Below, in pieces: positions 7,810 to 15,628 of a DNA stretch of 29,615 bases. The stretch is from Chthoniobacterales bacterium (lineage in GTDB: Bacteria; Verrucomicrobiota; Verrucomicrobiia; Chthoniobacterales; UBA10450): positions 1 through 29,615 of the forward strand of contig JAICXG010000004.1 in assembly GCA_025980625.1 (NCBI GenBank), written 5' to 3'. The translations under genes and the position numbers were made by a program. Below the pieces are notes generated by a model. It was given only the letters and a program-made list of their open reading frames with translations, had not been told where the DNA came from and did not search any database. Every line of letters begins with the position of its first letter. The stretch's first letter is position 1.

Positions 7810-8741
7810 CAGATGTTTTCCGCCGTTGCCACCGCCACCTGCGGTTTCACCCGCGTCGCGAGGAAAGCGCCAAGGAGAAGAATTGCGGCGCACCAGCCCT
7901 GGGCGGCGGTAAAGCGCTCGTGAAAAATCCAGGCGGAAAGGGCGAGTGCGCCTAACGGACTGAGCAGTTGCAGCGTCTGGGAAAGCGCGACGCCGATTTC
8001 GCGGATCGCGACGTAGTACAAGACATGGGCGAGAGTGATACAGAGGACGGCGGAGACGACGAGGATGGAATTGACATGCGCGCTAACCAGCCAGGGCGTG
8101 CTGATTTTTCCAAAAGCCCAGGTGAGCGGGAACAGCATGATCGAGGTGAGAAAGCTGATGAGGCCAAAGCTGTGAATAGATCCGAGGCGAGCGGAGGGTT
8201 TTTTGACGAGCACGCCGTAGAGCGCCCAGCAAAAACTCGCCGTGAATGCAATCGCGAGGCCGCCTAACGAGACGTGACCTCCGCTCCAGCGCGGTTGAAA
8301 CCAGAAGACGCCAACGGCGCCCAGCAATCCCAGCAGAGTGCCGACTTGAAACTGCCATTGCCGGATGATCCAGCGTTCTTCGGGAAAAAAAAGAAGAGCA
8401 AGGAGCGCGGTCATGATGACGGAGGAGCGGATGAAGACGCTGTAAACCCCGGGCCCCATGTAATGAAGCGAGACAACCTGAGTGATCTGGTGGACCACGT
8501 TAGGTAAAGCCGGGAGGAGGCAAATGCCGATCGTGTCCCAATTGAGCCGCGGACCGCGCCCTCGAAAGCGATAAGCAACGAGCGGGAGGATGGCGAGAAA
8601 AGCGATCGAGTAACGGTAGAAATTTTGGGCGAACGGCTCGTAATAGCGGTTCAGGTAAAATTGGAAGAGCGACGGAGTCGACCAGATCGCGATGGTGGCG
8701 AAGACCGCGGCGTATCCCTTTGTCTCCTGATGCTGGCTCAT
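7809..8741 (-). CDS. EamA/DMT-superfamily transporter
   Basis: An inner-membrane protein of 310 residues with about ten hydrophobic helices arranged as two EamA repeats. The first begins AAVFATIAIWSTPSLFQF and the second around LGGLAIAFTASFCWALYGVLVKK; the C-terminal repeat ends with SPLGALALSAWIFHERFTAAQ, a common EamA pattern. Members export metabolites or amino acids; the substrate is unknown. I use the ATG at 8741 (MSQHQETKGY), since the upstream extension to 8894 is polar and lacks family similarity. It is divergent from the TPR gene at 8873. Downstream it overlaps the broken permease by TGATG, which suggests an old two-gene transport operon. Two repeat words (7950, 8262) are embedded, as Pro-Leu-Gly and Ser-Leu-Gly. 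Confidence 0.85.
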   Translation of the reverse strand: MSQHQETKGYAAVFATIAIWSTPSLFQFYLNRYYEPFAQNFYRYSIAFLAILPLVAYRFRGRGPRLNWDTIGICLLPALPNVVHQITQVVSLHYMGPGVYSVFIRSSVIMTALLALLFFPEERWIIRQWQFQVGTLLGLLGAVGVFWFQPRWSGGHVSLGGLAIAFTASFCWALYGVLVKKPSARLGSIHSFGLISFLTSIMLFPLTWAFGKISTPWLVSAHVNSILVVSAVLCITLAHVLYYVAIREIGVALSQTLQLLSPLGALALSAWIFHERFTAAQGWCAAILLLGAFLATRVKPQVAVATAENI

Positions 8742-8872
8742 CCATCCGGACCGAAAAGCGAAGCTTAACCGGGGAGACTCAGACAAGGCAGAGAATTCCT
8801 GGATAACGACCAGCTGTAGAGTCTTGCAAACAAGAGAAGGCTCGGATACGAAGCTTGTTCGGGAGAAACCAT

Positions 8873-9811
8873 ATGAGAAATCAGATGAGAGCACTTTTGC
8901 TTGCGGCTATGGTGTTGGCTCTTTGCCCGGCGCTTACCGGGACTGCGGTCGGGAAGCCGAAAAAAAACAGCGGAGGCGGCGACGCGAACCAACATCTCAA
9001 AGCCGGCCTGGCGTTGGTCGATCAGCGCCAGTTCGAACCGGCGATCGCCGAATTCACGAAGGCGATTGAAATCGACCCGCAGTCACTCATTGCCTACGAA
9101 AATCGGGCGGCCATGTACCTGGCAGTAGGCAAATATCAGGAGGCCCAGGCCGATTATGCCAAATCAATCGAGCTGAAACCGGAGGACGAACGCGGCTATC
9201 TCGGGCGGGGCCAGGCCGAGGTTTACCTCGCGCAATGGGACCGGGCGATTGCTGATCTTTCGAAAGCCATTGAGCTGAAACCGGACGATTTCGATGCCTA
9301 CGGGTTTCGTGGCTTTGCCTATGCGAAGGTGAACGGCTGGAAGCAGGCCTTGGCCGATTACGACAAATTCCTGGAGCATTCCCCTAACGATCAGGTCGCG
9401 CTCGAGCGCCGGGCGGAGGCCAACCGCAGCCTGGGAAATTACCCCGCCGCGCTGGCCGATTATGCAAAGGCGATCGAGCAGAACCCTTCCAAATGGACGA
9501 TCTACAAGGGCCGCGCCTACACCTATCATTTAATGGGAGATTATGCCAAAGCCGCCGCGGATTACCGCAAGGCTCACGAGCTGAAGCCCGAGGACACAGA
9601 CTCATTAGCGCGCGCGCTGGCGGAGGAGAACTTGATTACGACGCCGACTCCAACTCCGCTCCCAACCCCTACGCCTACGCCCACGCCAGTACCGCCGAGG
9701 ATTTTCACGCCGCTCAATATCGGGATCGGCCTGGGGATTCTGGCCGCGATCGTGATCGTGATCGCCGTACTTCTGGTCGCCGCGCGGCGAAGGCGGGATA
9801 CTCAAGATTGA
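8873..9811 (+). CDS. Membrane-anchored TPR protein with Pro-Thr linker
   Basis: A 312-residue protein with an N-terminal signal sequence (about residues 6-22), then about six 34-residue TPR repeats recognisable by the A..Y..A and P.....Y..RG pattern (for example FEPAIAEFTKAIEIDPQ and WDRAIADLSKAIELKPD). A Thr-Pro repeat linker follows, then one strongly hydrophobic C-terminal helix before a basic tail RRRRD. This predicts a TPR domain on the outer face of the inner membrane, anchored at the C-terminus, acting as a protein-protein scaffold. The ATG at 8873 is chosen over the TTG at 8855 because GGGAGA lies 7 nt upstream. It resembles the exported TPR protein at 21112, which also ends in a Thr-Pro stretch. 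Confidence 0.8.
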   Translation: MRNQMRALLLAAMVLALCPALTGTAVGKPKKNSGGGDANQHLKAGLALVDQRQFEPAIAEFTKAIEIDPQSLIAYENRAAMYLAVGKYQEAQADYAKSIELKPEDERGYLGRGQAEVYLAQWDRAIADLSKAIELKPDDFDAYGFRGFAYAKVNGWKQALADYDKFLEHSPNDQVALERRAEANRSLGNYPAALADYAKAIEQNPSKWTIYKGRAYTYHLMGDYAKAAADYRKAHELKPEDTDSLARALAEENLITTPTPTPLPTPTPTPTPVPPRIFTPLNIGIGLGILAAIVIVIAVLLVAARRRRDTQD

Positions 9812-9859
9812 ACCGGCGGGCGGGGTCTTCCCCTGAGCCGCGCCAGATGAGAAATTTCT

Positions 9860-9887
9860 TTGACAGTGGAGAGCGGGAGGTTAGCTT
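9860..9887 (+). promoter_or_regulatory. Possible promoter upstream of tRNA-Thr/tuf
   Basis: A perfect TTGACA (9860-9865) is followed after 16 nt by the weak TAGCTT (9882-9887), in the 213-bp gap before tRNA-Thr. A stronger promoter closer to the tRNA was not obvious by eye. Confidence 0.3.
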
Positions 9888-10024
9888 GGCGACGCTTTTT
9901 CGGAGAACGAGGCAAGTCCCATGGCCGTTCAACCAGCTTGACGGTTCTGGGACTTTCGCTTCTCACGCCGGCGAGCAACCGGTTCTTCCTGCGCCCGCGG
10001 GACGAGCTCGAACGATAGTGAGCC

Positions 10025-10097
<73 letters not shown>

Positions 10098-10149
10098 CCC
10101 GTGCGGGCCCGCGACCGGTAGTAAGATTAAAGACTAACGAAAACCTATT

Positions 10150-11334
10150 ATGGCTAAAGAAGCATTTAAACGCGACAAACCCCACATCAATGTCGGCACG
10201 ATCGGCCACGTTGACCACGGGAAGACCACTCTCACGGCGGCGATCACCAGTGTCCTCGCCAAAAAAGGCATGGCCGAGATGCGCGCCTACGATTCGATCG
10301 ATAACGCCCCCGAGGAAAAAGAGCGCGGCATCACGATCAACACCGCGCACGTCGAATACCAGAGCGAGAAGCGCCATTACGCGCACGTCGATTGCCCGGG
10401 CCACGCCGACTACATCAAGAACATGATCACCGGCGCCGCCCAGATGGACGGCGCCATCCTGGTGGTGAGTGCGGCCGACGGGCCGATGCCGCAAACCCGC
10501 GAGCACATCCTGCTCGCCCGCCAGGTGGGTGTGCCGGCGATCGTCGTTTTCCTCAACAAAGTCGACATGGTGGACGATCCCGAGTTGCTCGACCTCGTGG
10601 AAATGGAAGTTCGCGATTTGCTCACGCAGTATGAGTTTCCGGGCGACCAGATCCCGATCGTGAAAGGCAGCGCGCTGAAGGCGCTCAATGGAGATGCCGA
10701 ACAGGAGAAGCAAATCCTCGCGCTCGTTCAGGCGATCGATGATTATATCCCAGTGCCGGAGCGGCCGATCGATCAGCCGTTCCTCATGCCGGTGGAAGAC
10801 GTGTTCAACATTGAAGGCCGTGGCACCGTCGCAACCGGTCGTGTCGAGCGCGGCATTCTGAAGAAGATGGAGGAAGTGGAAGTCGTCGGCATTAAGCCCA
10901 CCGCCAAGACAGTCGCGACCGACATCGAAATGTTCCGCAAGCTTCTCGACGAAGCGCGTGCCGGTGACAACGTGGGCGTGCTGCTCCGCGGCGTGAAGAA
11001 GGAAGACATCGAGCGCGGCCAGGTCATCGCCAAGCCGGGGACAATTACGCCGCACAAGAAGTTCAAGGCGGAAGTCTACGTGCTCTCGAAGGAAGAAGGC
11101 GGCCGGCACACGCCCTTCTTCTCCAATTATCGTCCGCAATTTTATTTCCGCACGACTGACGTGACCGGGGCGGTGAAGCTGCCCGAAGGCGTCGAGATGG
11201 TGATGCCGGGCGATAATGTTGCGATCGAAGTCGATCTCGGCACGCCAATCGCGATGGAGAAGACAATCCGTTTCGCGATTCGCGAAGGCGGTAAAACCGT
11301 CGGCGCCGGTCGCGTCAGCGATATTCTGGATTAA
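10150..11334 (+). CDS. tuf: Elongation factor Tu
   Basis: The GTPase that delivers aminoacyl-tRNA to the ribosome. The 394-residue product carries all G-motifs: GHVDHGKT (G1), the switch I segment RGITI, DCPGHADY (G3), NKVD (G4) and SALKAL (G5). Domains 2 and 3 follow, with GRGTVATGRVERG and the C-terminal AIREGGKTVGAGRV. Length is standard. The gene sits between tRNA-Thr and tRNA-Trp/secE as in many bacteria. No Shine-Dalgarno sequence is visible; the leader has a near-match repeat word (10132) and is AT-rich just before the ATG. A long antisense open frame over this gene is a codon-bias artefact. Confidence 0.98.
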   Translation: MAKEAFKRDKPHINVGTIGHVDHGKTTLTAAITSVLAKKGMAEMRAYDSIDNAPEEKERGITINTAHVEYQSEKRHYAHVDCPGHADYIKNMITGAAQMDGAILVVSAADGPMPQTREHILLARQVGVPAIVVFLNKVDMVDDPELLDLVEMEVRDLLTQYEFPGDQIPIVKGSALKALNGDAEQEKQILALVQAIDDYIPVPERPIDQPFLMPVEDVFNIEGRGTVATGRVERGILKKMEEVEVVGIKPTAKTVATDIEMFRKLLDEARAGDNVGVLLRGVKKEDIERGQVIAKPGTITPHKKFKAEVYVLSKEEGGRHTPFFSNYRPQFYFRTTDVTGAVKLPEGVEMVMPGDNVAIEVDLGTPIAMEKTIRFAIREGGKTVGAGRVSDILD

Positions 11335-11344
11335 AGTTCCTTTT

Positions 11345-11388
11345 CCTGCTCTTGCTGCCCGCTCCTGATCCGAGCGGGAGGGAGCAGG
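11345..11388 (+). terminator. Strong hairpin after tuf, with a duplicated 10-mer
   Basis: CCCGCTC (11358-11364) pairs with GAGCGGG (11372-11378), and outside it CCTGCTC (11345-11351) pairs with GAGCAGG (11382-11388). No U-tract follows, so it may act as an attenuator or processing site between tuf and tRNA-Trp. The word GGGAGCAGGA at 11380-11389 is repeated at 11406-11415. Confidence 0.5.
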
Positions 11389-11424
11389 ATTAGGAGATCA
11401 AGAGAGGGAGCAGGACGGAAAATT

Positions 11425-11497
11425 ACGCCAGTAGCTCAATTGGTAGAGTAGCGGTCTCCAAAACCGTCGGTTGGGGGTTCGAGTCCCTCCTGGCGTG
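11425..11497 (+). tRNA. tRNA-Trp (anticodon CCA)
   Basis: Acceptor ACGCCAG (11425-11431) pairs with CTGGCGT (11490-11496), with discriminator G at 11497. The anticodon stem GCGGT/ACCGT encloses CTCCAAA with anticodon CCA, and the T-loop contains GGTTCGAGTCC. CCA is not encoded. The position between tuf and secE is a conserved arrangement. Confidence 0.96.
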
Positions 11498-11520
11498 CTT
11501 GGCCTTTGCTCGTTAGGCGG

Positions 11521-11736
11521 ATGATTACGAAAGTTAAAAAATTCTTCACCGAAGTCCGGATCGAGCTCCAAAAAGCTTCCTGGCCCTGGGATTTGAAGGA
11601 GCACGGGATGAAACGCTACAAGGAGCTGACCGACTCCACCCTTGTCGTGATCATAGCCATGCTCCTGCTCGGTGGTTATGTCGCGCTCTTCGATTTTATC
11701 CTCGTCAACGTGATTCACTTCCTCACTCGCCTGTAA
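11521..11736 (+). CDS. secE: Preprotein translocase subunit SecE
   Basis: An essential single-helix subunit of the SecYEG channel in the inner membrane. The 71-residue product shows the amphipathic N-terminal helix with the conserved EVRIELQKASWP segment and one transmembrane helix (about residues 40-62). This is the short single-span form. I take the ATG at 11521; a TTG at 11506 would add five residues. nusG follows after 3 nt, the near-universal secE-nusG pair. A reverse repeat word (11510-11518) ends just before the start codon and supplies the only AGG near it. Confidence 0.93.
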   Translation: MITKVKKFFTEVRIELQKASWPWDLKEHGMKRYKELTDSTLVVIIAMLLLGGYVALFDFILVNVIHFLTRL

Positions 11737-11739
11737 GTC

Positions 11740-12309
11740 ATGGCCCAGAGTATCGCTGCCAAAGATCAATGGTACGTCGTGCACGTCCTCTCCGGGCAGG
11801 AGAACAAGGTCCGCGACAACATCGAGAAGCGCGTCAAGACCGAGGAGATGAGCGACGTGATTTACGAGGTGCTTGTCCCGACCGAGCGCGTCTCCGAGAT
11901 CAAGCGAGGAAAAAAGAGCGAGACGACAAGGAAGTTTTTCCCCGGCTACCTCATTATAAACATGCACCTGCTCGATGAGGAAGGTCAGCTCATTGGGCGC
12001 ACCTGGTATTTCATTCGTGAAACGCCCGGTGTGATCGGCTTCGCCGGCACGAAGGATCGGCCGATCCCGATGCGGCAATCGGAGGTGGACAACATGCTCG
12101 CGCAGATGCGTGAACGTGAAGAGAAGGTGAAACCGAAGGTCAGCTTTGAAGTCGGCGAAACGGTCAAGGTGGCCGATGGGCCATTCCAAAACCAGAGCGG
12201 CGTTGTCGAAGAGATCGATCCCGAGCGCGGTAAGTTGCGCGTCTCGGTTACGATTTTTGGTCGTGCTACCCCGGTCGAACTCGAGTACTGGCAGGTGGAA
12301 CGCGGATAG
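11740..12309 (+). CDS. nusG: Transcription termination/antitermination factor NusG
   Basis: NusG binds RNA polymerase, suppresses pausing and links transcription with Rho or the ribosome. The 189-residue product has the NGN domain (WYVVHVLSGQENKV at the start, then KFFPGYLIINMHL and VIGFAGT) and a C-terminal KOW domain with VADGPFQNQSGVVEEID and VSVTIFGRATPVELEYWQVE. Length is standard. It begins 3 nt after secE and is followed by rplK after 31 nt, so the three are likely co-transcribed. Confidence 0.97.
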   Translation: MAQSIAAKDQWYVVHVLSGQENKVRDNIEKRVKTEEMSDVIYEVLVPTERVSEIKRGKKSETTRKFFPGYLIINMHLLDEEGQLIGRTWYFIRETPGVIGFAGTKDRPIPMRQSEVDNMLAQMREREEKVKPKVSFEVGETVKVADGPFQNQSGVVEEIDPERGKLRVSVTIFGRATPVELEYWQVERG

Positions 12310-12340
12310 GACCTAAGCTTTAAGTGTTAAGCTCTTCATC

Positions 12341-12766
12341 ATGGCAAAAGAAGTAATAGCTCAAATCAAGTTGCAGATTCCCGCCGGTCAGGCGAATCCG
12401 GCGCCGCCGGTCGGCACCGCGCTGGGACCGCGCGGTGTCAATATCATGGCTTTCTGCAAGGAATTTAACGCCGTCACCCAGAAACAGGCCGGAGACATTC
12501 TCCCGGTCGTGATCACGGTCTACAAAGACAAGAGCTTCACCTTCATCACGAAGAGCCCGCCCGCGGCGGTTTTGTTAAAGAAAGCTGCTAACATCGCGGC
12601 CGGCTCAAAAGAACCTAACAAGACTAAGGTCGGCAAAGTGACCCGCAAACAGGTCATGGACATTGTCAAAACGAAATCCAAAGACCTGAACGCGCGGAAT
12701 GCAGAAGCCGGGTTCCGCATCATTGCTGGGACGGCTCGGCAGATGGGCTTGGAAGTCGTCGATTAG
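12341..12766 (+). CDS. rplK: 50S ribosomal protein L11
   Basis: L11 forms the GTPase-associated centre of the large subunit with 23S rRNA. The 141-residue sequence opens with the family pattern IKLQIPAGQANPAPPVGTALG, followed by GVNIMAFCKEFN and the C-terminal RNA-binding domain with TKVGKVTRKQVMDI and AGTARQMGLEV. Length is exact for the family. In most bacteria rplA follows directly; here the next gene is the riboswitch-controlled crcB 248 bp downstream and no rplA is found in the window. Confidence 0.97.
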   Translation: MAKEVIAQIKLQIPAGQANPAPPVGTALGPRGVNIMAFCKEFNAVTQKQAGDILPVVITVYKDKSFTFITKSPPAAVLLKKAANIAAGSKEPNKTKVGKVTRKQVMDIVKTKSKDLNARNAEAGFRIIAGTARQMGLEVVD

Positions 12767-12784
12767 ACGGGGCCGCGACTCGGG

Positions 12785-12810
12785 CGAGGTCAGGCAGTTT
12801 GCGTGCCTCG
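12785..12810 (+). terminator. Weak hairpin downstream of rplK
   Basis: CGAGG (12785-12789) can pair with CCTCG (12806-12810), or alternatively AGGCA (12792-12796) with TGCCT (12804-12808). There is no U-tract. It could mark the 3' end of the rplK transcript, but the support is slight. Confidence 0.25.
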
Positions 12811-12912
12811 GCGGCATTCGGTCTCCGACCTATCTAATTGGACTGGGTGAGAAATCCTCCAGCACCCATATTTCGTTTGCGTTCTCGCAGGTCACGCGCA
12901 TACCTTCCGCTC

Positions 12913-12983
12913 GGCAATGGAGTTTGCCTTCTCCGCCTGAAGCGGGGAGAACCGCCTGACCTTTTCCGGGCTAATGACTCCTG
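12913..12983 (+). promoter_or_regulatory. Fluoride riboswitch (crcB RNA motif)
   Basis: The class hallmarks appear in order: GGC-AATGGAGT-TTGCC (12913 onward) forming the first stem-loop, AACCGCC (12950-12956), and CTAATGACTCCT (12971-12982). GGAGT (12919-12923) can pair with ACTCC (12976-12980), the pseudoknot of this riboswitch. An extra GC hairpin (CTCCGC...GCGGGGAG) is inserted between the conserved blocks. It lies immediately upstream of crcB, the expected target. The type is placed with high confidence; exact ends are approximate. Confidence 0.9.
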
Positions 12984-13010
12984 TTAGCGCAATCATGCGA
13001 GGCAGGGTTT
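12980..13010 (+). promoter_or_regulatory. Expression platform hairpin before crcB
   Basis: CCTG (12980-12983) pairs with CAGG (13003-13006), and CGC (12988-12990) with GCG (12997-12999), followed by GTTTTATT and the crcB ATG at 13015. The hairpin overlaps the last bases of the aptamer on one side and the only purine-rich ribosome site on the other. Fluoride-stabilised pseudoknot formation could therefore free the start region. The mechanism is inferred. Confidence 0.5.
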
Positions 13011-13014
13011 TATT

Positions 13015-13404
13015 ATGCTTAGTTATCTTTGGGTCAGCATCGGTGGTGCAATCGGCAGCGCCGGGCGTTTCTGGATTTCAGGTCTGGTGGCGGAGCGCTA
13101 TGGCCAGACGTTTCCGCTCGGCACACTCTCCGTCAATGTGACCGGCTCGTTCGCGATCGGGCTTGTCGCGGCGCTCACGCAACCGGATGGACGCTTTCTC
13201 GTTAGTCCGTCGTTCCGCGAATTTTTCATGATCGGGATCTGCGGCGGCTACACCACTTTCTCATCGTTCAGTCTGCAAACCCTGACGCTCGCACAGGACG
13301 GCGAGTGGTGGCGCGCAGCGGCGAACGCGATTGCCTCGTTCGCCCTCTGTCTCGTCGCCGTCTGGCTCGGGTATGGCTCAGCTTCCTTGATCAACAAACC
13401 ATAA
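13015..13404 (+). CDS. crcB: Fluoride channel/exporter CrcB (Fluc)
   Basis: A dual-topology inner-membrane fluoride channel that removes cytoplasmic fluoride. The 129-residue protein has four hydrophobic helices and the family signatures GGAIGSAGRF near the N-terminus, GTLSVNVTGSFAIG in the second helix and the GGYTTFSSFS loop with the conserved Thr/Ser/Phe residues around the pore. Length is typical. It sits directly below a fluoride riboswitch and 8 nt upstream of a DUF190 gene, a combination seen in other bacteria. Confidence 0.95.
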   Translation: MLSYLWVSIGGAIGSAGRFWISGLVAERYGQTFPLGTLSVNVTGSFAIGLVAALTQPDGRFLVSPSFREFFMIGICGGYTTFSSFSLQTLTLAQDGEWWRAAANAIASFALCLVAVWLGYGSASLINKP

Positions 13405-13412
13405 GGAGACCC

Positions 13413-13760
13413 ATGCAAATTCCAGAGAATGCAACGCTGCTGCGCATTTTTATCGGCGAAAGCGACAGGTGCGAAAACCGGCCGCTCTACGAAGCGATCG
13501 TTCTCAAGGCGCGCGAGATGCATCTCGCCGGTGCGACGGTTTTGCGCGGGCCGATGGGTTTCGGCGCCGCCAGTCGTATTCACACCGCGAAAATCCTGCG
13601 TCTCTCGACGGATTTGCCGCTCGTGATCGAAATCGTTGATAGCGAGGAAAAGGTGAACGCGTTTTTACCCGAGCTGGAAAAGATGATCGGCGGCGGCCTG
13701 GTCACGCTCGAGAAGATCAAAGTGATCCACTATCGGCACGAGAAGCCTAACGAAAGCTAA
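13413..13760 (+). CDS. DUF190 family protein, CrcB-associated
   Basis: A 115-residue cytoplasmic protein of the DUF190 family, with a PII-like ferredoxin fold. The diagnostic pattern is LRIFIGESDR near the start, then YEAIVLKAREMHLAGATVLRGPMGFG and the closing GGGLVTLEKIKVI. Genes of this family are often adjacent to crcB and are thought to modulate it; the exact role is unknown. AAGGAG lies 5 nt before the ATG, the best ribosome site in this part of the window, which fixes the start 8 nt after the crcB stop. A repeat word (13745-13753) encodes Pro-Asn-Glu just before the stop. Confidence 0.9.
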   Translation: MQIPENATLLRIFIGESDRCENRPLYEAIVLKAREMHLAGATVLRGPMGFGAASRIHTAKILRLSTDLPLVIEIVDSEEKVNAFLPELEKMIGGGLVTLEKIKVIHYRHEKPNES

Positions 13761-13812
13761 ATCAGGTCTTAAACGTTTGGTTCATTGCCGCGGATTGGAT
13801 GACATAGCGATA

Positions 13813-13861
13813 AAGGTCCACACCGACCTTCCGCTGACTGTATGTCGTGATAGACATACAG
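13813..13861. terminator. Two adjacent inverted repeats between convergent genes
   Basis: AAGGTC (13813-13818) pairs with GACCTT (13825-13830), and CTGTATGTC (13838-13846) pairs perfectly with GACATACAG (13853-13861) over a 6-nt loop. They lie between the DUF190 gene (plus) and the beta-lactamase-like gene (minus), so a bidirectional transcription end is likely. No long U-run follows on either side, so a protein-binding palindrome is an alternative. Confidence 0.5.
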
Positions 13862-13916
13862 CTATCTCGTTGTAAATATCGGGCCTCATCTCTTTGGATT
13901 CTTTGTTCATTTTCAG

Positions 13917-15458
13917 TTACTGCTGAGCCGGCACGCTTTGGTAGAGTGAGATGATGGTTTCGGCAATGGCGTGACCAGTGGTCGACGTATTCGAGAGGAC
14001 TACCACGGTGTAGGGCTCTTTGACGTCGCGGATTAAATCATACTCGGCGCAGAGTCCGAGGGCATCGCCGTCGTGACCGATGATATCCCGATTGTCGAGT
14101 GATTTGTTGACCATGAATCCGTAGCCATACGCCTTGGCGCCGAGTTCCGGTTTCGGGGCGGTCATAAGCTGATAAGTTGTCGGGGAGACGAGTTTGCCGT
14201 TGCGGAGCGCGGCCACAAAACGGATCAGGTCTTCAACGGTCGAAACGGTCGCGTTGTCGGGAGCTCCGCGGGCGGGCGGGGGCGAGACATAGCCGTAGAT
14301 ATTGGTAACGAAATGATCTTTATCAAAGTAGTCCTCGTAAGGGATGGCAGACTTGGGATTCGAGCGTTGCAGGAAATCCTGAAAGCTATGTTGCATTCCT
14401 GCCGGCTGGAATATGTGGTGTTGAATGTACTCGTAATAGTCTTCGCCACTGGCCAGCTCAATGATGCGGCCAAGGAGCAGATAGCCCACGCTGCTATCCT
14501 GAAAGGTGGTTCCGGGTTCGAAGTCTGGCGGGGTGCGGTCGAGGATCGAGAGATAAGACTGTACATCCTTAAGGCGCCGCACATTCGCACCGTACTTACT
14601 TGTATAGTAATCACCCAGGCCCGAGGTATGTGAGAGCAGGTGCTTGATCTTGATCTTACCGGCGTTTACCCGGTCGGGATACTCGATGAACTTACCTAAA
14701 GGATCATCGTAAGAGAGCTTTCCCGCTTCGACGAGTTGAGCAACTGCGACGGCGGTAAAGCTCTTGTCGATCCCGCCAACCTGAAACCGGGTATCAACCG
14801 TGTTTGCGGTTCCGAAGCTGCGGTCCGCCGTCCCGTAAGCCTTGGTAAAAATCGGGCGATCGTTCCGCGCAATTCCGATGACTCCAGAAAACAGTTCCGC
14901 TTTGGCCAGCTTCGCCGCGTAGTTCGAGACGTGGGCAAGGCGCGCTTTCTCGCTCGCGAAAGTGAGAGACGCGGCACTCTTCGGCGATTTCGCTCGCTGG
15001 ATTTGGAGTGAGCTCATCCGGTAGGGCGGATTTGGTTCGACGGAAATTTCCACCGCGCCCCAGAGCTCGGTCAGGTTGGATTGGAAAAAACCGATCGCAT
15101 CGTTTCCCTGCTCGAGAATCTTGCCCCGCCGAATCCCGCCCGCTCGCCGCTTATAGTCTGCGAGATAACTCATGAGATCGTATTCGCCTCGAATTGCGAT
15201 GAAGTCGGGAGTGAAACTTGTCTTCACCAGCGCGCCGATGGCGGCGTAATCGCCGGTCTCAAGAAGTTTGAAGATCTCCTCCACTCGCTCGGTTGACTGG
15301 CCCGCAGGCGCAGTGGCTGGTGCGGGAGTTGGCGACGCCGATAATGGCGGAGCCCTCGGCGGTGGGGTTGTCTGTGCCAATCCCGCAAGCATAGGCCAGC
15401 CAGTAAATCCGACGATAGCAACGGCCGTTAATATCAAGCCACGAGCCAGCCGCTTCAC
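13917..15458 (-). CDS. Exported beta-lactamase-fold protein lacking catalytic Ser (probable pseudoenzyme)
   Basis: A 513-residue exported protein. The signal sequence (about residues 8-28) is followed by a Pro/Ala-rich linker, then an alpha/beta N-terminal domain (about residues 55-155, possibly NTF2/SnoaL-like) and a class C beta-lactamase/serine-hydrolase domain (about 185-505). The fold markers are clear: VDTRFQVGGIDKSFTAVAVAQLVE, IKHLLSHTSGLGDYY, PGTTFQDSSVGYLLLGRIIE and GHDGDALG. However, the SxxK nucleophile is Gly (Gly229 in GIDK) and the YxN motif reads DSS (321-323). Only the Lys232 and the HDG triad (462-464) remain. A normal acyl-serine mechanism therefore looks impossible, so a binding or regulatory role is more likely. 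The frame is otherwise intact and full-length. Confidence 0.85.
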   Translation of the reverse strand: MKRLARGLILTAVAIVGFTGWPMLAGLAQTTPPPRAPPLSASPTPAPATAPAGQSTERVEEIFKLLETGDYAAIGALVKTSFTPDFIAIRGEYDLMSYLADYKRRAGGIRRGKILEQGNDAIGFFQSNLTELWGAVEISVEPNPPYRMSSLQIQRAKSPKSAASLTFASEKARLAHVSNYAAKLAKAELFSGVIGIARNDRPIFTKAYGTADRSFGTANTVDTRFQVGGIDKSFTAVAVAQLVEAGKLSYDDPLGKFIEYPDRVNAGKIKIKHLLSHTSGLGDYYTSKYGANVRRLKDVQSYLSILDRTPPDFEPGTTFQDSSVGYLLLGRIIELASGEDYYEYIQHHIFQPAGMQHSFQDFLQRSNPKSAIPYEDYFDKDHFVTNIYGYVSPPPARGAPDNATVSTVEDLIRFVAALRNGKLVSPTTYQLMTAPKPELGAKAYGYGFMVNKSLDNRDIIGHDGDALGLCAEYDLIRDVKEPYTVVVLSNTSTTGHAIAETIISLYQSVPAQQ

Positions 15459-15554
15459 AGGAATCCGATAGCTTCGACGCTGTCCATTTTCAACAGTGAT
15501 AACGAACGCCTAACGATTCGCCTGATGAAGAAACTTTCCGTATTACAAAAACCC

Positions 15555-15628
15555 CGGAGCCTACGGGGCTCGAACCCGCAACCTCTGCCGTGACAGGGCA
15601 GCGCTCTAACCAATTGAGCTAAGGCTCC
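15555..15628 (-). tRNA. tRNA-Asp (anticodon GTC)
   Basis: On the minus strand acceptor GGAGCCT (15628-15622) pairs with AGGCTCC (15562-15556), with discriminator G at 15555. The anticodon stem CTGCC/GGCAG encloses CTGTCAC with anticodon GTC, and the T-loop contains GGTTCGAGCC. CCA is not encoded. GGGGTTTTTG follows directly and may aid termination. Confidence 0.95.
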
